Of a DNA stretch of 64,000 bases, positions 59,440-64,000 are shown piece after piece. The notes under the pieces are model-generated. The model searched no databases. It was not told where the DNA came from and saw only the letters and a list, made by a program, of their open reading frames with translations. The stretch covers positions 806,001 to 870,000 of the forward strand of contig NZ_JASNWE010000002.1 of NCBI RefSeq assembly GCF_030283145.1. Reading direction: 5' to 3'. Position numbers and translations under genes: made by a program. This stretch comes from Actinomadura xylanilytica (GTDB lineage Bacteria > Actinomycetota > Actinomycetes > Streptosporangiales > Streptosporangiaceae). The first letter of the stretch is position 1. Each line of letters starts with the position of its first letter.

Positions 59440-59516
59440 GGGCCTGTAGCTCAGTCGGTTAGAGCGCATCCCTGATAAGGATGAGGCCGGAGGTTCAAGT
59501 CCTCCCAGGCCCACCA
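59440..59516 (+). tRNA. tRNA-Ile (anticodon GAT)
   Basis: Acceptor GGGCCTG pairs with CAGGCCC, D-arm TAGCTCAGTCGGTTAGAGC, anticodon stem CATCC/GGATG with loop CTGATAA (GAT at 59474-59476), and T-arm GGAGGTTCAAGTCCTCC with discriminator A. The CCA end is encoded (59514-59516). Position after gyrA-DUF3566 matches other actinobacteria. Confidence 0.98.
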
Positions 59517-59520
59517 GCTC

Positions 59521-59555
59521 AAAAGCCCCCACCGGATATCCGGTGGGGGCTTTTT
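59521..59555 (+). terminator. Rho-independent terminator after tRNA-Ile
   Basis: A perfect palindrome of AAAAGCCCCCACCGGAT and its complement ends in TTTTT, 4 nt after the tRNA CCA. Confidence 0.95.
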
Positions 59556-59669
59556 GGGCAGTAGCCCTCGACTCTCCGGATCTCTGAACAGCTCGCCGGC
59601 CGCCTTGCCGAGCCCCGACCGGTGATCTTCTTATCGAAGACGCGCGCCGGGTCGCCCCGGAGGGCACAT

Positions 59670-60311
59670 CTACCGTCGGTGCATCAGCAGTCGGCCCTGG
59701 CGGAACTGCCGCTCCTGCTGATGAGGCTCGCGCGACACCCGGCCGACTTCGATGAAGCCGGCCTCGCGTGCCAGCGCGGCCAGGTCATCGATCGGCCACC
59801 GGTAGGCCTGCGCGACCTTGTGGTCGAAGGGCGTCACCAGCTCGCCCTCGGACTCGAAGAAGGCGAGCAGGAGGTGGCCACCCGGCGCCAGCACCCGCCT
59901 GAACTCTTTGAAGTACGCCGGTAGCTCCTGCGGCGGCGTATGGATGACGGAGTACCAGGACATGACGCCGTCCAGCGTCTCGTCGGCAAGGTCCAAGGCA
60001 TCCATCGAACCGACCTCGAAGCGCAGGTCGGGAAATGCCTCGCGGGCAATGTCGATCATCACCGGCGACAGGTCGAGACCGAAGACGTCCAGTCCCAGGC
60101 TTTGCAGGTGCGCCGTCATGTGCCCGGGGCCACATCCGAGTTCGGCGACGCGTCCACCACTGGCAGCCCGTACGACCTCGGCGAACACGGACAGCGCCGC
60201 ACGGTCCAGTGGCTGGTCATCGAGCACACCCTGGACGAGCTCGGCGTAAAGGGGGGCGACAGCGTCGTAAGCCTCCGCTGTCGCACTCAGATAGGAGGAA
60301 CTCACCGTCAT
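59670..60311 (-). CDS. SAM-dependent class I methyltransferase
   Basis: The 213-residue methyltransferase has motif I VAELGCGPGHMTAHLQ, motif II GLDLSPVMIDIAREAFP, motif SMDALDLADETLDGVMSW and the post-motif LAPGGHLLLAFFE. Its substrate is unknown; the layout is like ubiquinone/menaquinone- or small-molecule methyltransferases. It begins MTVSSSYLSATAEAYDAVAP. It is the first gene right of the tRNA, on the minus strand. Confidence 0.92.
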   Translation of the reverse strand: MTVSSSYLSATAEAYDAVAPLYAELVQGVLDDQPLDRAALSVFAEVVRAASGGRVAELGCGPGHMTAHLQSLGLDVFGLDLSPVMIDIAREAFPDLRFEVGSMDALDLADETLDGVMSWYSVIHTPPQELPAYFKEFRRVLAPGGHLLLAFFESEGELVTPFDHKVAQAYRWPIDDLAALAREAGFIEVGRVSREPHQQERQFRQGRLLMHRR

Positions 60312-60317
60312 GACGGG

Positions 60318-60912
60318 CTACCTTAGCCCCCGCCTCGACCCGCTGCGGGGCCGTCGAGTTCCGCGGGTTGTCACCACGGGCGGTGGCCGTTGCCGTTGGC
60401 ATGATGACGGGCCCTGCTCGGACTGGTCCGCTCTTCGGCGTGGGTGCATCGGCGGCGCCACCGGCGGGTTGCCGGTGAGCCCGCCGCGGGCGGCGTACTT
60501 CCATTCGGGCTCGGCGGAGAGAAGGTCGCCGGACCAGGCACAGAAGGCCATGGCGTCGTTCCAGGAGACGTGGACGACGGGGTGGTCCCAGCGGTCCTCC
60601 AGGGACGATCCAGGGCCTTCTGGGACGTGCCAGGCGGCGCCCTCGACGTCGCACCAGCAGGGGGCGCGGTCGATGCGGGGGGGAGACGCGGCGGAGCGGG
60701 CCTGGGAGGAACGCGGCGAACACGTGGGACCAGCCGTAGCGTCCGACGTCGGTGCGGTAGCCGGTCGCTTCGGTGAACGTGGCGAACTCGGTGTTGGTCA
60801 CCGCGCACGCAGAGATCTCGAACGCGGCGACGGTATCCGGCGCTCCGCCCGTCCGCCAGATCTCCCGCGCTCGGTCCACCGGGCCGCCGCCCTGTGGAGA
60901 GTTGTTGTCCAC
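60318..60912 (-). pseudogene. Broken formylglycine-generating-enzyme-like (SUMF1/EgtB-type) gene
   Basis: One minus-strand frame reads VAAFEISACAVTNTEFATF, then EATGYRTDVGRYGWSHVFAA. A second frame continues RIDRAPCWCDVEGAAWHVPE, then HPVVHVSWNDAMAFCAWSG and LLSAEPEWKYAARGGL, the FGE-sulfatase core. The frames join at a homopolymer of seven G (60677-60683); one extra base would restore continuity. Even so, the family's C-terminal half (YPWGD, and GNVWEW with active cysteines) is missing, and sequence ends in unrelated codons at 60318. The gene is therefore truncated as well as frameshifted. Confidence 0.85.
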
Positions 60913-60925
60913 AGGTTGTGGATAA
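60905..60925. promoter_or_regulatory. Inverted pair of DnaA boxes
   Basis: TTGTCCACA, then GGT, then TGTGGATAA: two exact DnaA boxes facing each other, 12 kb right of oriC, at the 5' end of the broken FGE-like gene. Confidence 0.7.
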
Positions 60926-61108
60926 AAGGCCTCGGATGTGGGTGAAGGTGCAGCCCGCGGCGTTTTCCGTGGTCAGGATAACGAAGATCATATTGGGGAC
61001 GGCCGGTGGACGACGGCTGGCGGCGCCGGTTCGGGGCCGGGTCCGACGATCATCCACAGGCCCGGTGGGGCGAGAACGGGGCGGGCGCGGGCGCTAAGGT
61101 CCACGATC

Positions 61109-62041
61109 ATGGGATCGAACAGCGACGCCGTCCTCAAGGTCGGCGTGATCGGGCTCGGGGATATCGCACAGAAGGCGTACATGCCCGTCCTGTCGGCACA
61201 GCCGGGCCTGGAACTGCACCTGCACACCCGCACCCCCGCCACGCTCGACCGGGTCGGTGACGCGTACCGGCTGCCGCATCGTCACCGGACGCTCGACGGA
61301 CTGCTGGAGCAGGGGCTCGACGCCGCGTTCGTGCACGCCCCGACCGACCGGCACCCGGAGCTCACCGAGCGGCTGATTGAGGCCGGGGTGCCCGCGTACG
61401 TCGACAAGCCGCTGGCGTTCCGGTACGCCGACGCCGCGCGCCTCGCCGGGCTCGCCGAGCGCGCGGGGGTCGGCCTGACGGTCGGCTTCAACCGGCGGCA
61501 CGCCCCCGTCCACACGGCGCTGCTCGACCGTCCGCGCGATCTGGTCGTGATGCAGAAGAACCGTGCGGGGCTGGCCGCGCCGACGCGCGTGGTGGTGTTC
61601 GAGGACTTCATCCACGTCGTGGACACCCTGCGCTTCCTGGTGCCGGGCCCGGTCGAGCACACCGGGGTGAGCGCCCGCGTCCGGGACGGGCTGCTGCACC
61701 ACGTGGTGCTCCGGCTCTCCGGGGACGGGTTCACCGCGCTCGGGATCATGAACCGGTCGAGCGGGTCGGCCGAGGAGATCGTGGAGGTCTCGGGCGGCGA
61801 CGCCAAGCGCCAGGTGCTGAACCTCGCCGAGGTCGTCGATCACCAGGGCGCGGTGACGGCGCGGCGGCGCGGCGACTGGGAGCCGGTCTCGCGGCAGCGC
61901 GGCATCGAGCAGGCCGCGCTGGCGTTCCTCGACGCGGTGCGGGCCGGCGGGCCGTTCCACACCGAGGACGCCCTGCGCACCCATGAGCTGTGCGAGCGTG
62001 TCGTGGAGGAGATCGAGGCGATCGAGGGCCGCAGCATCTGA
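61109..62041 (+). CDS. Gfo/Idh/MocA-family oxidoreductase
   Basis: The 310-residue NAD(P)-dependent enzyme begins MGSNSDAVLKVGVIGLGDIA, with Rossmann motif VGVIGLGDIAQ. The family EKP is replaced by DKP in AYVDKPLAFRYADAARLAGL, and a C-terminal substrate domain (about 130-300) follows. The substrate, probably a sugar or polyol derivative, is unknown. No Shine-Dalgarno is present; TAAGGT at 61095-61100 lies 8 nt before the ATG, suggesting a leaderless transcript. It is flanked by broken or accessory genes. Confidence 0.9.
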   Translation: MGSNSDAVLKVGVIGLGDIAQKAYMPVLSAQPGLELHLHTRTPATLDRVGDAYRLPHRHRTLDGLLEQGLDAAFVHAPTDRHPELTERLIEAGVPAYVDKPLAFRYADAARLAGLAERAGVGLTVGFNRRHAPVHTALLDRPRDLVVMQKNRAGLAAPTRVVVFEDFIHVVDTLRFLVPGPVEHTGVSARVRDGLLHHVVLRLSGDGFTALGIMNRSSGSAEEIVEVSGGDAKRQVLNLAEVVDHQGAVTARRRGDWEPVSRQRGIEQAALAFLDAVRAGGPFHTEDALRTHELCERVVEEIEAIEGRSI

Positions 62042-62053
62042 CCAGGGCCGACG

Positions 62054-62076
62054 GTTTTCCACATCCTGTGGAAAAC
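62054..62076. promoter_or_regulatory. DnaA-box-like inverted pair after the oxidoreductase gene
   Basis: GTTTTCCACA and TGTGGAAAAC arms separated by TCC, 12 nt past the stop codon. Same geometry (three-base gap) as the pair at 60905. Could also act as a terminator hairpin; no T run follows. Confidence 0.6.
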
Positions 62077-62202
62077 ATGCGGCCATCCCCGCCCAAACCT
62101 TCGGTCTGCGGACGGGCCGTCCGCCGCGTGCGGGCGTGTCCGCGCCGCGTTCCCGGGCACGAGGATCTCATCGGCCCGAGCTGAAGGACCAGGAGGCGCG
62201 CG

Positions 62203-62442
62203 ATGCCCGCCAAGGACCACCGCCGGCAACCGGCGGGAGACGAGCCGCTGACCGCGCGCAGCCCGCTGCGGACGCGCGCGGTGATGTCCGGCGTCACGCT
62301 GGTCGCCGCGGTGGTCGTCGCGATCCTCTTCCTCCTGCTCGGCTCGCCGCCCGCGAACCGGGTCGTGGCGGGCATCTGCGCCGCGTTCGGCCTGGTGGCC
62401 GTGATCGACCTCGCGGTCATCGGCTGGCGCCTGCACCGCTGA
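62203..62442 (+). CDS. Small membrane protein (DUF6343-like)
   Basis: The 79-residue product MPAKDHRRQPAGDEPLTARS has a PLTARSPLRTRAVMSG segment followed by two TM helices (VTLVAAVVVAILFLLLGSP and VVAGICAAFGLVAVIDLAVI), resembling DUF6343. GGAGG precedes the ATG. The function is unknown. Confidence 0.8.
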   Translation: MPAKDHRRQPAGDEPLTARSPLRTRAVMSGVTLVAAVVVAILFLLLGSPPANRVVAGICAAFGLVAVIDLAVIGWRLHR

Positions 62443-62587
62443 CCGGACGCCCGTCCGCCATCGCTCCACCGCGAACAGGGCCGCCGCCGTCCGTCCTGTT
62501 CGCGGTGGCCGGGGTGGGGTTGGCCCCACTTGAAGAGTGGGGCGTGCCCCGCTGCCTCGTGGGCGGAATCGAGGTGGGATTCGGTAC

Positions 62588-63238
62588 ATGGACCTCGCCA
62601 CGCCCGGTGCCCGCGCCGCCAAGCTCTTCATCGGCGGGCTGGCGGGCGTCGCCCTGATCGCCGGGATCGTGGAGAGGTCCGCGTCGCCGTGGACGAGCGC
62701 CTGGAGCACCGCGGTCCAGCGCCCGGTGGGCGGTGACGGCGAGGACGACGGCGCGGGGGGCGATTGGTCGCGGAAGGGATTCTCCGACCAGTCCGTACGG
62801 CAGATCGTGCGCGCGAGCGCAGGGGGCGAGAGGGTCCGGATCCGGCTCTCCAACGTGTACGGGACCAGGCCGCTTCGTGTGGCGGCGGCGACGGTCGGCC
62901 GGGCTGGGGGCGGCGCCGCGGTGTGGCCGGAGAGCATCCGGGACGTGACGTTCGGCCGGACGGCGTCCGCGGTGGTCCCGGCCGGGCGGGAGGCCGTCAG
63001 CGATCCCGTGCCCGTGCCGGTCTCGCCGCTGGAACGGCTCGCGGTGACGCTGCGCTTCACGGACCCGACCGGACCGGCGACGTTCCACCGGTTCGCGGCG
63101 GCCACCTCGTACCGGGCGCCAGGTGATCATCTAGCCGACACCGCCGCCGGGGCGTTCTCCGAATCATCCGGTTCCTGGTACTACCTCAGCGGCGTCGAGG
63201 TGGCGGGCCGACCTCCCGCCGATCTCCCGGACCTCTGA
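62588..63238 (+). CDS. Truncated SGNH-hydrolase-type protein: N-terminal beta domain only
   Basis: The 216-residue frame begins MDLATPGARAAKLFIGGLAG (possible TM/signal), then WTSAWSTAVQRPVG, GFSDQSVRQIVRASAGGERV, RIRLSNVYGTRPLRVAAATV, PAGREAVSDPVPVPVSPLER, and FHRFAAATSYRAPGDHLA. It ends at YYLSGVEVAGRPPADLPDL. This matches the N-terminal domain of actinobacterial SGNH/GDSL esterases, which normally continue directly into the GDS-motif catalytic domain. No such domain follows here in any frame that I can see. The product is probably non-catalytic. Confidence 0.75.
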   Translation: MDLATPGARAAKLFIGGLAGVALIAGIVERSASPWTSAWSTAVQRPVGGDGEDDGAGGDWSRKGFSDQSVRQIVRASAGGERVRIRLSNVYGTRPLRVAAATVGRAGGGAAVWPESIRDVTFGRTASAVVPAGREAVSDPVPVPVSPLERLAVTLRFTDPTGPATFHRFAAATSYRAPGDHLADTAAGAFSESSGSWYYLSGVEVAGRPPADLPDL

Positions 63239-63258
63239 GACCGTCCGCGCATCCGTAT

Positions 63259-63297
63259 TAGTCAAGTTTGACTAGAAGCCCGGTGGCGACCTACGCT
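63259..63297 (+). promoter_or_regulatory. Operator-overlapped promoter of the terminal VOC gene
   Basis: Palindrome TAGTCAA-GT-TTGACTA (63259-63274) contains the -35-like TTGACT (63268-63273), 18 nt before TACGCT (63292-63297), which is 6 nt upstream of an ATG with no ribosome-binding site. The layout suggests repression of a leaderless gene. Confidence 0.65.
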
Positions 63298-63303
63298 CCC
63301 GGC

Positions 63304-64000
63304 ATGGACGAGAAGACGATCCCGATCTTTCCGTGCCGGTCCATCGACGAGACCTGGGGGTTCTACCGGGCTCTCGGCTTCGAGCAGACCTCGTACCAGA
63401 AGAGCCCCAACCCCTTCCTCACCGTCAGGCGAGGCGACATCGACCTCCAGTTCTTCGGCTGGAAGCAGCACGACCCGGCCGGGTCGCTGCACATGTGCTA
63501 CATCTCCACCCCGGGCGTCGATGCGCTGTACGAGTCGTTCCGCGGCGGGCTCAGGACGGCGCTCGGCCGCGTCCCGACCCGCGGGCTGCCCCGGATCGGG
63601 GCGCTGAAGGACATGACCTACGGCGTGCGGCAGTTCCTGGTCACCGACCCCGACGGCAACCAGCTCCGCATCGGCCAGCCGATCTCCGACGACTTCGAGC
63701 ACTCCCCCGTGCCCAGGGATCCGGTGGCCAAGGCCCTGCACATGGCCGTGCTGCTGGGTGACTCCAAGGAGGATCCGCGGGCCGCCGCCCGGATCCTCGA
63801 CCACCTTCTGGCGTCCGGCGAGTCCCGTACCGTGCCGCAGCAGGTCAAGGCGGCGGTGCTGCGCGCCGACATGGCCGTCCGGTTGGACGACCCGTCCCGC
63901 GCCCGCGAGCTGCTCGCCGAGGTGCGCGCGACCGATCTCACCGACCCGGACCGCGCCGCCCTGCGCGACGAGCTGAGCCGTCTCGAAGACCTGGAGACCG
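63304..64000 (+). CDS. VOC protein fused to helical repeat-like C-terminus (3' end outside window)
   Basis: The visible 232 residues begin MDEKTIPIFPCRSIDETWGF. A VOC domain occupies about 1-125 (RALGFEQTSYQKSPNPFLTV, FGWKQHDPAGSLHMCYISTP, FLVTDPDGNQLRIGQPISD). From about 140 it is helical and TPR-like: DPVAKALHMAVLLGDSKEDP and AARILDHLLASGESRTVPQQ. The extra helical half is unusual for a VOC protein; the end lies past the window edge. Function unknown; bleomycin-resistance-type binding is one possibility. Confidence 0.8.
   Translation, partial: MDEKTIPIFPCRSIDETWGFYRALGFEQTSYQKSPNPFLTVRRGDIDLQFFGWKQHDPAGSLHMCYISTPGVDALYESFRGGLRTALGRVPTRGLPRIGALKDMTYGVRQFLVTDPDGNQLRIGQPISDDFEHSPVPRDPVAKALHMAVLLGDSKEDPRAAARILDHLLASGESRTVPQQVKAAVLRADMAVRLDDPSRARELLAEVRATDLTDPDRAALRDELSRLEDLET

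Overview
The window comes from a high-GC, multicellular-type actinobacterium. Gene order around rpsF-ssb, ino1, murJ, sigM, trxBA, parAB, rpmH-dnaA-dnaN and gyrBA is the order I know from Streptomyces. The protein style (long Pro/Gly-rich extensions, GTG/TTG starts, leaderless genes) is compatible with Streptosporangiales such as Actinomadura/Thermomonosporaceae; that family-level guess is inference, not proof. The window spans the chromosomal replication origin (oriC, about 48.15-48.83 kb). Genes left of oriC lie mostly on the minus strand and genes right of it mostly on the plus strand.

Left part (0-20 kb): ssb (cut by the window edge) and rpsF; small membrane proteins; endonuclease IV; an orphan barstar-like protein; a GT87-type glycosyltransferase; two tandem class A penicillin-binding proteins that share a duplicated leader and a cysteine-rich tail motif; a PadR regulator with clustered operator-like repeats, followed by inositol-phosphate synthase; an orphan oligopeptide-binding lipoprotein; an MFS transporter; bioA coupled to the CCA-adding enzyme gene.

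Middle (20-34 kb): a YbaK-like protein, a DUF6049-type membrane protein overlapping murJ by 428 nt, a membrane pseudokinase, sigM with its zinc-finger anti-sigma factor, a dienelactone-hydrolase-like protein, trxB-trxA behind a textbook SigR-type promoter, a GNAT protein, a PLP aminotransferase and a D-Ala-D-Ala-ligase-family protein.

Centromere and origin (34-58 kb): seven parS-like sites between 34.2 and 40.9 kb. They are interrupted by an accessory insert holding a frameshifted IS481-type transposase, a VOC protein and a WYL regulator. Next come parB-parA-rsmG, a DUF6458-like protein, jag-yidC-yidD-rnpA-rpmH, dnaA (with an exceptionally long domain II), oriC with about 20 DnaA boxes and an AT-rich segment, dnaN, gnd, recF, a DciA-like DUF721 protein, gyrB, gyrA and a DUF3566 protein. 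These genes form the replication, segregation and membrane-insertion core: DnaA opens oriC, DnaN is the clamp, DciA probably loads helicase, gyrase controls supercoiling, and ParAB-parS segregates the origin.

Right flank (59-64 kb): tRNA-Ile(GAT) with a strong terminator, then accessory genes: a methyltransferase, a broken formylglycine-generating-enzyme-like gene, a Gfo/Idh/MocA oxidoreductase, a DUF6343 protein, a truncated SGNH-hydrolase-type protein lacking its catalytic domain, and a VOC protein running off the edge.
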